DNA of 38,798 bases from an uncultured Prevotella sp. (GCA_905233985.1 CAJOFA010000024.1:1-38798); one strand, 5' to 3'; numbered from the stretch's first letter, positions 1 to 7,461 are shown. The notes: generated from the letters alone by a model not told the origin. Made by a program: numbers and translations.

Positions 1-63
1 AAGACTAATTTCAACGATGTCAAAGATCAATTTGGTCCCCTCATTCCGGGGCTATTTGATTAA
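1..63 (+). CDS. Transposase, C-terminal fragment (20 residues)
   Basis: Reading frame 1 from base 1 gives KTNFNDVKDQFGPLIPGLFD and then a TAA stop at 61-63. The gene is truncated by the window edge, so no catalytic residue is visible. The tail resembles the frame read on the minus strand at the right edge (LNFNCFKDR), at both DNA and protein level, which supports a shared transposase family. The fragment is too short to name the family with certainty. Confidence 0.5.
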   Translation, partial: KTNFNDVKDQFGPLIPGLFD

Positions 64-93
64 TATTTAAACTCGTCCCATTTTAACGGGACA
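1..93 (+). mobile_element. 3' end of an insertion sequence (IS4-like), cut by the window edge
   Basis: The first 63 bases read in frame 1 as the tail of a transposase, and the element appears to end near 93 with a terminus that reads TGTCCCGTTAAAA on the minus strand. The inner part of that terminus folds (GTCCC/GGGAC). A related terminus, TGTCCCGTTAAAG, lies at 38707 in the opposite orientation. Assignment to an IS4-type family rests on resemblance only. No target-site duplication can be tested because the other end is outside the window. Confidence 0.6.
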
Positions 94-446
94 CTAATGA
101 TAATTGATTTTTGTTTGTTCGGTTGATGTTACTGTAATAGGGATACACAATGTACCTTTTGTGGCTCTGCGAGAATGCTCTCGCGGAACAACGAAACAGT
201 AAGTGATGTACTTATTAAAATGGGGTTAAGGTGTATGGTTGTTCAGCACAGGCTACGTCGCGCCTTTGCGGGTACAAAATTAAACAAAATAGTTTTAACT
301 TTTACAGCTTTTGTTACATATCATAAGCGAATGATACATAAAAAAAAAAATAGATACATTTTGCAAAAGAAAAGCAGTGAATTGCAAGGAAAATTCCTTA
401 TTGTCCGCTTCAAAGCTTGCCTGACTTAGACCCAAATGCTTCGTTC

Positions 447-808
447 TCTCACAGAGACACGGAGGTTTTTATATTCTTCTTTTTCTAAGGAGGTAAGGAG
501 AATGGGAGCTTTTTCAGTAATACAAGTAGGTTGTACTCGCAGTTTAACCTACTTGTACTCGTGATACAACCAACTGAAACGCGGAGTTTCTCCTACTGAA
601 ATTCCGAGTACCAGATAGAGGTACTGTTATTTGGTACTTTAGTTAAATCCCGTTAATTCCTCTCACAGATTTATCCCCACACAGAGACACGGAGAAAAAT
701 TAACGCACACAGATCTTTACCATCTCACAGATTATATATAGCACGCAGAAAGCGCAGAAAGCGCAGAAATATAATAAACTCCGTGAAACTCTGTGTCTCG
801 GTGTGAGA
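447..808. repeat. Dispersed ACAGAGACACGGAG repeats, two direct and one inverted, with a 9-bp tandem
   Basis: TCTCACAGAGACACGGAG lies at 447-464 and CACACAGAGACACGGAG at 678-694. An inverted relative (CTCCGTGAAACTCTGTGTCTC) occupies 779-799. Between them, a GCGCAGAAA-type unit is repeated three times at about 743-769. Such CTCTGTGTCTCCGTG phrases recur in intergenic DNA of several bacterial groups, and no function is established here. Confidence 0.55.
521..557. repeat. 12-bp perfect inverted repeat
   Basis: TACAAGTAGGTT (521-532) pairs perfectly with AACCTACTTGTA (546-557) across a 13-nt loop. TTGTACTCG is also directly repeated (531-539 and 553-561). No T-tract follows, so a terminator is unlikely. 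Function unknown. Confidence 0.6.
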
Positions 809-866
809 AAAAAACAGGGATATATGCCAATAAATCATAAATAATCGCCTTTTGAGGCTCCAGAAG

Positions 867-918
867 TTGCAAGTTCCAAACAGATTATGTAATTTTGCAT
901 TATGCAATTTTGCATAAT
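867..918 (+). promoter_or_regulatory. Bacteroidales promoter with overlapping palindrome upstream of the ATPase gene
   Basis: TTG at 867-869, a 20-nt spacer and TAATTTTG at 890-897 match the Bacteroidales -33/-7 consensus. A palindrome, ATTATGCA (899-906) and TGCATAAT (911-918), covers the predicted transcription start near 903, as an operator would. The ATPase ATG is at 937. Confidence 0.6.
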
Positions 919-936
919 CAAGTTAAAATGTAAGAA

Positions 937-2064
937 ATGAAACAGTTAAGCAATCCTTTCGTGATAGGAAAATATGTGGATAAGGACTATTTCTGCGACA
1001 GAGAGAAAGAATCTGAGTTGTTGGTCCATCATATTGTCAATGGTAGGAACGTAACTATGATGTCTGAACGACGTCTTGGTAAGACGGGGTTGATAGAGCA
1101 TGTCTTTGCTAATCGTTTGCCAAGTGAATACGAGACATTCTTAATAGACATATACACTTGCAAGAACCTGCGTGAAATGGTTTACCTGTTGGCCAACGAG
1201 GTATTCAAGAAAATCTCAAAGAAACAACCACTGCTGGAAAGACTGCTAAGCGTCGTACAATCTCTAAAAGCGACCTTATCATACAACCCCATAACAGGTC
1301 AGCCTGAATTTAGTCTCGGATTAGGCGAAATTACCCAGCCTGAGATTACGCTTGACGAGATCTTACGTTATCTGGAAACATCAGACAAGGTGTGTGTGGT
1401 CGCCATTGATGAGTTTCAGAAGATAGCAAGCTTTGAGGAGGATAACGTAGAGGCACTGCTACGTACGAAAATACAGCATCTGAAGAACATCCAATTTATC
1501 TTTGCCGGTAGTGAGCACCACCTATTGGAGAGCATCTTCAATGACCCTGCCCGTCCTTTCTATAACAGCGTGGTGTTTATGCAGCTATTGCCCATTGACC
1601 AGAATGAGTATATCAGATTCTGCCAACGCTTGTTCTCGCTCTACGGAAAAAGCGTCTCGGAAACATTAGTCTCTCGTCTTTATGATTGTTTTCAAGGCAT
1701 CACTTGGTACTTACAACTGTCGATGAACGAAGCATTTACTATGGCTGAGCGCGGAGGACATGTAGGAGAAGATGCTTACGAACATATCCTAAATCACATG
1801 GTCGATTCCAAGCGTTTCACCTTCGAAGACCGTTATGCATCGCTTACGGAGAAGCAGAAAACTGTCTTGCAAGCTGTTGCCGCAGAGTTTCCCAAAGAGC
1901 TGACCTTGACAAGTCAGGAGTTCATCACGAAATATAATCTGAAAACGGCCAGCAGCGTTCAGACGGCTATCAAAGGGTTAACGGAAAAGGGCATCCTCAA
2001 TGACAATCACGGAATGAAACGTCCCACTGATTTGCTATTCATGCTGTGGTTGAAGAAATATTAA
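937..2064 (+). CDS. AAA/STAND-like ATP-binding protein (ATPase_2 type)
   Basis: A 375-residue protein of the type common in Bacteroidota genomes. It opens with the typical NPFVIGKYVDKDYFCDRE segment. A P-loop variant, SERRLGKTG, lies near residues 43-51, and a Walker B/sensor block (VCVVAIDEFQKI) near 150-161. A sensor-like FIFAGSEHHLLESIF segment follows. The C-terminal roughly 80 residues look like a winged helix (LTEKQKTVLQAVAAEFP to the end). The family resembles archaeal-type ATPases; its cellular role is not established. The gene stands alone, with its own promoter overlapping a palindrome, and is followed by a strong hairpin. It lies next to the recombinase segment but does not share a transcript with it. 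ATP binding is well supported; the biological role is unknown. Confidence 0.85.
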   Translation: MKQLSNPFVIGKYVDKDYFCDREKESELLVHHIVNGRNVTMMSERRLGKTGLIEHVFANRLPSEYETFLIDIYTCKNLREMVYLLANEVFKKISKKQPLLERLLSVVQSLKATLSYNPITGQPEFSLGLGEITQPEITLDEILRYLETSDKVCVVAIDEFQKIASFEEDNVEALLRTKIQHLKNIQFIFAGSEHHLLESIFNDPARPFYNSVVFMQLLPIDQNEYIRFCQRLFSLYGKSVSETLVSRLYDCFQGITWYLQLSMNEAFTMAERGGHVGEDAYEHILNHMVDSKRFTFEDRYASLTEKQKTVLQAVAAEFPKELTLTSQEFITKYNLKTASSVQTAIKGLTEKGILNDNHGMKRPTDLLFMLWLKKY

Positions 2065-2195
2065 TCATCCGAGATTCGTGAGGTGTGTGACAAAGCCTCC
2101 ATGAGCCTCTGCGCGAGATTTATCGCTAAGGAGTCAAGGAGACAAAATTCTTCGTCTCTGTAGAGCCATTTTATCCTTCTATTGACTGTGGCTAA

Positions 2196-2249
2196 AAACA
2201 TTTAAGTCTGCAAAGCATTTAATAAATGACTTTGCAGACTTAAATGTTT
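2196..2249. terminator. 20-bp perfect hairpin, probable bidirectional terminator
   Basis: Twenty bases at 2196-2215 pair perfectly with 2230-2249 across a 14-nt loop. The stem opens with AAACATTT and closes with AAATGTTT, so either strand gives A/T-rich flanks. It follows the ATPase stop by about 130 nt and lies directly in the path of the minus-strand promoter at 2351-2381. It could therefore stop transcription from both sides. Confidence 0.55.
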
Positions 2250-2277
2250 CATTCTTCTGTCCTCATCATTCCACAGT

Positions 2278-2304
2278 CCCATAAAATAGCACACTCTATT
2301 TTTC
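2278..2304 (+). repeat. Left inverted repeat (IRL) of the putative invertible segment
   Basis: Twenty-one bases at 2284-2304 are the exact reverse complement of 4042-4062. Similarity extends outward through CCCATA with a one-base indel in an A-run. Inside, AAAATAG (2283-2289) and CTATTTT (2296-2302) are inverted arms around a 6-bp CACACT core, the usual layout of a tyrosine recombinase crossover site. Confidence 0.85.
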
Positions 2305-2350
2305 GCATGGATGCCCAGAATGGGCCAAGGGTTTACACCAATGACCGCTG

Positions 2351-2381
2351 CAAAATTATGTTTTTTTTTTGAAAGAAACAA
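2351..2381 (-). promoter_or_regulatory. Outward-facing consensus promoter inside the invertible segment
   Basis: On the minus strand TTG (2381-2379) is followed by a 20-nt spacer (2378-2359, mostly an A-run) and TAATTTTG (2358-2351). This is a full match to the Bacteroidales -33/-7 consensus. Transcription would start near 2345, cross the left inverted repeat and run into the 2196-2249 hairpin. No minus-strand gene lies in that direction, so in this orientation the promoter has no obvious target. Confidence 0.6.
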
Positions 2382-2636
2382 ATTTTTCCACGTTTTTTTT
2401 AGTTATTAGTGGAAAAAAGGGACTTTTTTTTCGTTTTTTGCAAAAAAAATACGGCAAAAAAGCTTAATAATGTATTAAAATACACCATTATTCTTATAAG
2501 AGTTGTGCGCGCAAGTTCCTTACTACACGGGGACTTCTTTTTAATATATGTACCCGTACATTGTATAATATATAGGGATCAAAGCGAAAATGATAAATAA
2601 CACTCCCAAACGAGAGCCGATTAGAAGAAATTTGGC

Positions 2637-2644
2637 TATTTTTG
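2637..2644 (+). promoter_or_regulatory. -7-like box of the recombinase gene
   Basis: TATTTTTG fits TAnnTTTG and ends 10 nt before the ATG at 2655, so the transcript would be nearly leaderless. No TTG is found at the expected -33 distance, which lowers confidence. Confidence 0.35.
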
Positions 2645-2654
2645 TGTAAAAAAC

Positions 2655-3833
2655 ATGGTACACAACAAGCAAACTTACAAGACAAAGGAACCCGTCAAAA
2701 TGAGGTTTCGCAAACTGGCCGACGGGAGTCACTCTATCTATCTTGACTATTACATCAACGGCAGGCGGTCGTATGAATTCCTCAAACTCTATCTGATGCC
2801 TGAGACAGACACGGTGTCGAAAGAGGTCAACCGACACACGCTTCAGGCAGCCAATATAATCAAGGCCAAGCGGATGATTATGCTGGTGAACGAACGGGCT
2901 GGCATCAGCAACAGTACCATCCAATCAGCGATGCTGCTGTCTGACTATATCGAGCAGCACATGCGGGAGAGTACGCTGACGCATCGTGGAACAAGTTACG
3001 TCTCCAACTGTCGGAACATGAGAAACCATCTGCACGCCTTTCTCGGACACCGCTTCGGCATCTTGCGCATGAAAGAGGTCGACGTCAGGCTATGCCGCAG
3101 CTTTGCGGAATATCTGAAACGGGTGAGGACCAGCACGGGGAAGCCGCTGTCGCCAGTGAGTGTGCACCACTATTTCGGAGCACTGAAGGGTGTGCTGGCT
3201 GCGGCTGTTAAAGAGGAGGTCATCGCGGACAACCCCATTGAGCGGATGAAGAAGCATGAGATTCCTGGGCGTCCGGTAGTCACCCGCGAGTATCTGGATG
3301 CCGACGAGGTGGCCAGACTCTCTGTGACTGCGTGCAGAAACGAGGAAGTGAAACGGGCGTTTTTGTTCAGTTGCTTCACGGGCCTGAGGATTAGTGACAT
3401 CCGAGGGTTGAGGTGGAAAGACTTCAAGCGTGTGGGCGATGCGTGGTACTTCTCTATCGTGATGCAGAAGACGCAGGAGCCCATCGTGAACAAGATGAGC
3501 GAGGAAGCGGTGAAGTGCCTCGGGAGTTTTAACAACAGGTCTGGCGAGCAGGTGGTGTTTTGTCTGCCTGGCGTGAGCAGCCTGGAACGCATCATCTTGC
3601 AATGGGTTCGTCAGGCAGGCATTGACAAGCACGTGACTTTCCATACTGCCCGCCACAGCTATGCAACGATGGCGCTGATGGCTGGTGCCGACATCTATAC
3701 TATCTCGAAACTGCTAGGCCATAAGAGTATCGCCACGACAATGGTCTATGCCACCGTGGTCGATGCCCAGCGCGATGCAGCCACCGATCGTGTGAGCAGC
3801 CTCTTCCAGTCGCGGCTAAAATGCCTGACATAG
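2655..3833 (+). CDS. Tyrosine recombinase (phage-integrase family), candidate DNA invertase
   Basis: A 392-residue site-specific recombinase of the Bacteroidales integrase type. Residues about 10-60 resemble the arm-DNA-binding domain (FRKLADGSHSIYLDYYINGR), about 90-190 the SAM-like core-binding domain, and 210-385 the catalytic domain. Catalytic residues are visible: R245 in TGLRISDIRGLRW, the HTAR box with H330 and R333, H356 in LLGHKS, and the nucleophile Y365 in MVYATV. It is the only gene between two inverted repeats with a core-site layout, which suggests that it acts on them and inverts the segment. Other integrases of this family move conjugative or mobilisable elements, but no mobilisation gene is present. 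Catalytic identity is secure; the substrate is inferred. Confidence 0.93.
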   Translation: MVHNKQTYKTKEPVKMRFRKLADGSHSIYLDYYINGRRSYEFLKLYLMPETDTVSKEVNRHTLQAANIIKAKRMIMLVNERAGISNSTIQSAMLLSDYIEQHMRESTLTHRGTSYVSNCRNMRNHLHAFLGHRFGILRMKEVDVRLCRSFAEYLKRVRTSTGKPLSPVSVHHYFGALKGVLAAAVKEEVIADNPIERMKKHEIPGRPVVTREYLDADEVARLSVTACRNEEVKRAFLFSCFTGLRISDIRGLRWKDFKRVGDAWYFSIVMQKTQEPIVNKMSEEAVKCLGSFNNRSGEQVVFCLPGVSSLERIILQWVRQAGIDKHVTFHTARHSYATMALMAGADIYTISKLLGHKSIATTMVYATVVDAQRDAATDRVSSLFQSRLKCLT

Positions 3834-4132
3834 GGAACATTTTATGTTGCAGGCTTAGTAATATACATTGAAAAGTGTGCAATTGAAATTTCGCTGGCTT
3901 TGGTATCTTTTTCCTCGCTCAAAATCATAGAGTTAGCAGAGGTTCTTATCAGAAACAGTAGAGAATTTGTCACGTATTTGTTACAGAAGTTCTACAGAGC
4001 AATGAGTAACACACGCAACAGCTGTTAGTTAACCTTTCTCAGAAAAATAGAGTGTGCTATTTATGGGGGCTCGGGGTGATAGAAAGAGATAAAATTTTAG
4101 TTCACTTAATTATTAACAAAAACATTTAAATT
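3834..4132. other. Intergenic region between recombinase and MBG gene, with right switch boundary
   Basis: No gene is seen. The stretch 4069-4132 outside the right repeat lacks any TAnnTTTG box. Inside the segment the best candidate pointing at the MBG gene is TATCTTTT (3904-3911) with TTG at 3883-3885 and an 18-nt spacer, an imperfect match. Any strong promoter for the gene at 4133 would therefore have to come from inversion of the neighbouring segment, or be of a type I cannot recognise. Confidence 0.5.
4042..4068 (-). repeat. Right inverted repeat (IRR) of the putative invertible segment
   Basis: This is the partner of 2278-2304 in opposite orientation. On the minus strand it reads AAATAG, CACACT, CTATTTTTC. 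The core hexamer is conserved, while one outer arm base differs (T instead of A). It lies 64 nt upstream of the start codon of the MBG-repeat protein at 4133, inside that gene's presumed 5' leader. Confidence 0.85.
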
Positions 4133-7100
4133 ATGAGAAAAAATTTTCTTCTATTGATGTTGATGGCGCTCTTGATGCCTTTGGGCACATGGGCACAAGG
4201 CAACATTGGTGTGCAGCTTTCGACCACCATGACCAAGGAATTTGGTACTCCTGACCCGGTATACCTTGCTGCAACCGATTTTGTTATTATCTCTAACACT
4301 ACCGCAATTGAAGGTATCGATGAGGAAGATCTTCAGAATGTGTTAAAATTCAAGAGAAAGCAAGACAATGATGGTGAAGACAGAGGAACCTATGACTACG
4401 AGGTGACTGTAGATGCAGAATCTGAATTCATGCAACAAAATCCGGGTGTGACTATTGTTGCCACTAACACTGGTCGTATCACCATCACTGAAAAGGCTCT
4501 TGAAGATGAAATGATTGGTGTAATTACGGGTGATCCTTTCACTTTCAAGGCTGCTGCGTGGGAGCCCAAACCTACCGTGTTAAATGGAGAAACAGCTCTT
4601 GTTGAAAATACCGATTTCACTTACAGCTGGGAGGACAATGTCAATGCAGGAACAGGTAAAGTTAAAATTACAGCAAAAGCTGGCGGTAACTATTCTGGTA
4701 CTGCTGAAAAGACCTTTACCATTAATAAGAGGGCGATTGCTGCTGACGATTTGTTAATCACGTTAGATCAGAATGTGTTTACCTACCAAGGTGTAGAAAT
4801 TGAACCAGTTGTTACTGTTAAAGACCAAACTTTGGGTGACTTGGGTACACTTGTTTTGGGATCTGATTATCTTGTAAATTATTACAATAATATTAATGCT
4901 ACTCCAAATGCAACAACCGCTCGTTTGAAAGTTAAGATGCCAGCAGAAGGTGGTAACTATTCTTTTGATCAGACTAATAAATACTTCACCATCAACAAAG
5001 CTCCTCTGACCATCTCTATTCCTGCTGGTCAAAAGAAGGTGTATGGCGAAGTTGATCCCGCTCTCGAAGTTGAGTATGACGGTTTCGTAAACAATGAGAC
5101 TGCTGCTGGTCTTGCAGCACTTGAGACTCCTCAGTTCGTTGTACCGGTTGTGACAAGAGTAGCTGGCGAGAATGCTGGTGTATATGCTATTTCTATCACT
5201 AACGCAGCTGCAGTTGTTGCCGGTGCTACAAACTACGAGGTTACGATTGCCGAGGGTACTGTCAACTTCAGCATCCAGGCTAAGGATATCGCTGACGTGA
5301 CTATTACTCTTTCTGACAAGGAAGGTGATAATTATATCTACAATGGCGAAGAGCATTTCAAGAATGTTAGTGTAGCTTTTGGCGATAACCCAGCTTTGAC
5401 AGAAAATGTTGACTATACTGTTGCAACCACCAACAATATCAATGCCGGTGAGAACACTGCTATCGTAACTGTTACTGGTATAAACAACTATAAGGGTACT
5501 AAAACAGCGAACTTCACTATTGCACAGGCAGAGGTTGCAATTATTCCTAACGTCGCTTCAAAGGCTTACGGCGTTACTCCGGATCCTGCTCTTACTTATA
5601 CGCTGAAAGTTGGTGAGACAACTGTTGACAATAACGTACTGAATGGTACTGTTGAACTGCAGCGTGAAGAAGGTGAGACTGTTGGTGCCTATAAGATTTG
5701 GTTCAAGAAGTATACAGCTGGAACAACTGCTGACAACTACACGATTGTAAACACTGATGTTAAGGCTACTGAGGTAGAAAATGAAAGATACGCTCTGTTT
5801 ACTATCACAGGTTCTGAACAGACTCTTTATCTGAGGTTTAAGGAAGGCACGACTGCTACTAAGGTGTACGGTGCTGAAAATCCTGAATGGACAATCGCCG
5901 ACTTGGAGGTTGACACTAGCGTAGAAGGCGGTGCTGAATGTGACAACTGGGAGGATATTATGTATTCATTCGGTGATCCTGAATTCGCCATTGCAAGTGA
6001 GAATGTTGAGGACAACGAAACGAATGAGGTTACTTTAACAAATCAGTTGACTTCTCCTATTTATCCTACTGTTGTAGTTGCTTCTATGCCATTCACCATT
6101 ACAAAAAAGGATGTTGCTCTTGTAGTTGCAGATCAGGTGATTGCTTATGGCACAGCACTTGATCAAGATGCCTGGGCTGTTGCTGACGGTTATGCAATTG
6201 TTGGTGAGGACAACCTGGGAGTTGTACTTGCTACAGTTAATGCCCTTGGCACCTATGCTCCTGGTACTGTAGCTGAGAACGCTATCCAGGCTACTATTAG
6301 CAACACCAACTATAACCTGGTTGTTGATGAGTGCACATGGGGTAAGCTGACTGTTGCCGAGGCTGAAGGGGTAGTTGATCTTGCACTTGACGATTCAAAG
6401 GATGATAACCTCATTAAGATTAACGCCCACAACGGACTGGATGCAAATGTGACTATTAAGTTCAGCCAGCGTGATGCTGTTGATTTCTATGGCTACGGTA
6501 AGTGGAAGGCTGGTTACTGGACCACACTGGTTCTGCCGTTCGATATCTCTGTTGCAGACCTCTCTAAGGCATTTGGTTATGCTATCGTTAACGTGATTGA
6601 TCCTTCTAAGACTGTAGTAAGTGGAACAAGTTCTGAGTTCTATGGTAAGCTGACCATGAAGGGCGGTAACGGTAAGGATGATGTTCTCGCTGCCAACAAG
6701 CCAATCCTGATTAAGATTGCCGATGATATCAAAGACCTTTATGTTGGTGAGGGTGATGACAAGGAGTATTATGTGGTTGACTTTGGACAGCAGACCATCG
6801 TTGCTCCTACAGACCTCACTGTTGAGGCTGGTGAGGATGCCTTGTTCGTCGGTACATATGAGGCTATGACTATTGGTAAGGGTACTGACTACAACGATGG
6901 ATCCATCTGGTTCATGCTCGGTGACTACTCTAAGTGGGCATTTATCAACGCCGGCTCTACTGCTGCTTCATGGACTATCGTTCCATTTGCAGCTTACATT
7001 GACATGAGTGCTCTTCCTGAAGAAGCTCGCGAAAATATGACGTTCACCTTCCAGGAGTCAGACGGAAGCACAACAGCTATTAAGGGCGTCAGCACAGACA

Positions 7101-7219
7101 ACCTTGGTTCTAAGCTGAGCGCTGAGGGCTGGTACACTCTCGATGGTATGAAGCTGCAGGGTGCTCCTACTCAGAAGGGTATCTACATCAAGGACGGTAA
7201 GAAGGTCGTCATTAAGTAA
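4133..7219 (+). CDS. Secreted MBG-repeat surface protein with sorting-type C-terminal tail
   Basis: A 1028-residue exported protein. A signal peptide covers about residues 1-21 (KNFLLLMLMALLMPLGTWAQ). Several Ig-like MBG modules of the YGX type follow, marked by KVYGEVDPAL (about 300), KAYGVTPDPAL (about 476), KVYGAENPEW (about 577) and AYGTALD (about 671), alternating with modules ending GNYSGTAEKTFTI or NNYKGTKTANFTI. Residues from about 760 form a separate region, and the last 30 (WYTLDG, KGIYI, KKVVIK) match the tail of the amylase at 36045. Such tails in Bacteroidota resemble type IX secretion signals. An adhesive or structural surface role is likely, with no enzyme motif seen. The right inverted repeat of the switch lies 64 nt upstream, so phase-variable expression is plausible. 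Confidence 0.85.
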   Translation: MRKNFLLLMLMALLMPLGTWAQGNIGVQLSTTMTKEFGTPDPVYLAATDFVIISNTTAIEGIDEEDLQNVLKFKRKQDNDGEDRGTYDYEVTVDAESEFMQQNPGVTIVATNTGRITITEKALEDEMIGVITGDPFTFKAAAWEPKPTVLNGETALVENTDFTYSWEDNVNAGTGKVKITAKAGGNYSGTAEKTFTINKRAIAADDLLITLDQNVFTYQGVEIEPVVTVKDQTLGDLGTLVLGSDYLVNYYNNINATPNATTARLKVKMPAEGGNYSFDQTNKYFTINKAPLTISIPAGQKKVYGEVDPALEVEYDGFVNNETAAGLAALETPQFVVPVVTRVAGENAGVYAISITNAAAVVAGATNYEVTIAEGTVNFSIQAKDIADVTITLSDKEGDNYIYNGEEHFKNVSVAFGDNPALTENVDYTVATTNNINAGENTAIVTVTGINNYKGTKTANFTIAQAEVAIIPNVASKAYGVTPDPALTYTLKVGETTVDNNVLNGTVELQREEGETVGAYKIWFKKYTAGTTADNYTIVNTDVKATEVENERYALFTITGSEQTLYLRFKEGTTATKVYGAENPEWTIADLEVDTSVEGGAECDNWEDIMYSFGDPEFAIASENVEDNETNEVTLTNQLTSPIYPTVVVASMPFTITKKDVALVVADQVIAYGTALDQDAWAVADGYAIVGEDNLGVVLATVNALGTYAPGTVAENAIQATISNTNYNLVVDECTWGKLTVAEAEGVVDLALDDSKDDNLIKINAHNGLDANVTIKFSQRDAVDFYGYGKWKAGYWTTLVLPFDISVADLSKAFGYAIVNVIDPSKTVVSGTSSEFYGKLTMKGGNGKDDVLAANKPILIKIADDIKDLYVGEGDDKEYYVVDFGQQTIVAPTDLTVEAGEDALFVGTYEAMTIGKGTDYNDGSIWFMLGDYSKWAFINAGSTAASWTIVPFAAYIDMSALPEEARENMTFTFQESDGSTTAIKGVSTDNLGSKLSAEGWYTLDGMKLQGAPTQKGIYIKDGKKVVIK

Positions 7220-7233
7220 TTTCTGACAAGTTT

Positions 7234-7269
7234 GAGTCCGCTCATCATCTAACGAGCGTGAGCGGACTC
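7234..7269 (+). terminator. Hairpin after the MBG gene
   Basis: GAGTCCGCTCA (7234-7244) pairs perfectly with TGAGCGGACTC (7259-7269) over a 14-nt loop, followed by TACTTTATAAT. The U-tract is poor, so termination may be partial and let transcription continue into the peptide gene at 7314. Confidence 0.6.
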
Positions 7270-7313
7270 TACTTTATAATAAAAGTGTAACAAAAAAATT
7301 GAGAGAAAAGAAA

Positions 7314-7460
7314 ATGAAAAAGAATGATTATCAGTCTCCTGAGATGGAGGTTGTAGAGTTGAAGAGTCAGTGTGCATTACTTGCTGGTAGTGAAATCGGC
7401 GGAGGCGGCGGAGGCGGCTTCGGTGCTCGAGAGTTCGATTACGAAGATGACCAACAATGA
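7314..7460 (+). CDS. Small Gly-rich peptide (48 aa), possible modified-peptide precursor
   Basis: The ATG at 7314 opens a 48-residue frame ending in TGA at 7458-7460. The N-terminal half is leader-like (MKKNDYQSPEMEVVELKSQC, then ALLAGSEI). Seven consecutive glycines (residues 29-35) and an acidic tail (GAREFDYEDDQQ) follow. Short Bacteroidales peptides with a K-x-Y-x-x-P-x-x-EVVEL start and an LLxGS-like motif are common hypothetical proteins; I cannot name a family model. The frame is bracketed by hairpins, starts 94 nt after the MBG gene and ends 116 nt before a QueC-like enzyme gene. The leader/core organisation suggests a substrate for modification or export, which is inference. It was identified by reading the sequence, being shorter than usual gene-calling cutoffs. 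Confidence 0.72.
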   Translation: MKKNDYQSPEMEVVELKSQCALLAGSEIGGGGGGGFGAREFDYEDDQQ

Positions 7461-7461
7461 T

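Larger units (their letters stand above)
94..936. other. Gene-free, repeat-containing region
   Basis: I see no credible gene here. An 84-codon open frame at 175-429 has no recognisable domain, and its poly-lysine stretch comes from an A-run. The region holds a 12-bp hairpin (521-557), two copies of ACAGAGACACGGAG (near 451 and 681), an inverted relative (779-808), a 9-bp triplet repeat (743-769) and the promoter of the next gene. It looks like decayed intergenic or repeat DNA beside an IS end. Confidence 0.55.
2065..2654. other. Gene-free region before the recombinase, spanning the left switch boundary
   Basis: No gene is seen. In order, the region holds a 20-bp perfect hairpin (2196-2249), the left inverted repeat (2278-2304), a minus-strand promoter (2351-2381), T-rich homopolymer runs around 2361-2450, and a -7-like box (2637-2644) just before the recombinase. 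The 60-codon open frames here lack any domain and are judged spurious. Confidence 0.6.
2278..4068. other. Putative invertible DNA segment carrying its own tyrosine recombinase
   Basis: A 1.8-kb segment is bounded by the inverted repeats at 2278-2304 and 4042-4068 and holds a single gene, a tyrosine recombinase (2655-3833). A consensus promoter near the left end points leftward out of the segment. Reversal would place it upstream of the secreted MBG protein gene at 4133 with a leader of roughly 125-130 nt. Invertible promoters controlled by tyrosine recombinases are known in Bacteroidales. That this segment inverts is inference. Confidence 0.6.

Noticed and set aside
175..429. 84-codon plus-strand frame near the left edge
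   Set aside because: No domain, poly-Lys from an A-run, no promoter, and repeat-rich surroundings. Not supported as a gene.
2409..2600. 63-codon frames between the ATPase and recombinase genes
   Set aside because: Homopolymer-driven, no recognisable motif, and interrupted by predicted regulatory sites.
3090..3656. Minus-strand frames opposite the recombinase
   Set aside because: Shadows of the recombinase coding strand, without motifs or initiation context.
2278..4068. Reading the recombinase segment as a small integrated mobile element
   Set aside because: Integration by a tyrosine recombinase leaves direct repeats; here the repeats are inverted, and no cargo or mobilisation gene is present. 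It remains an alternative only if the repeats are termini rather than core sites.
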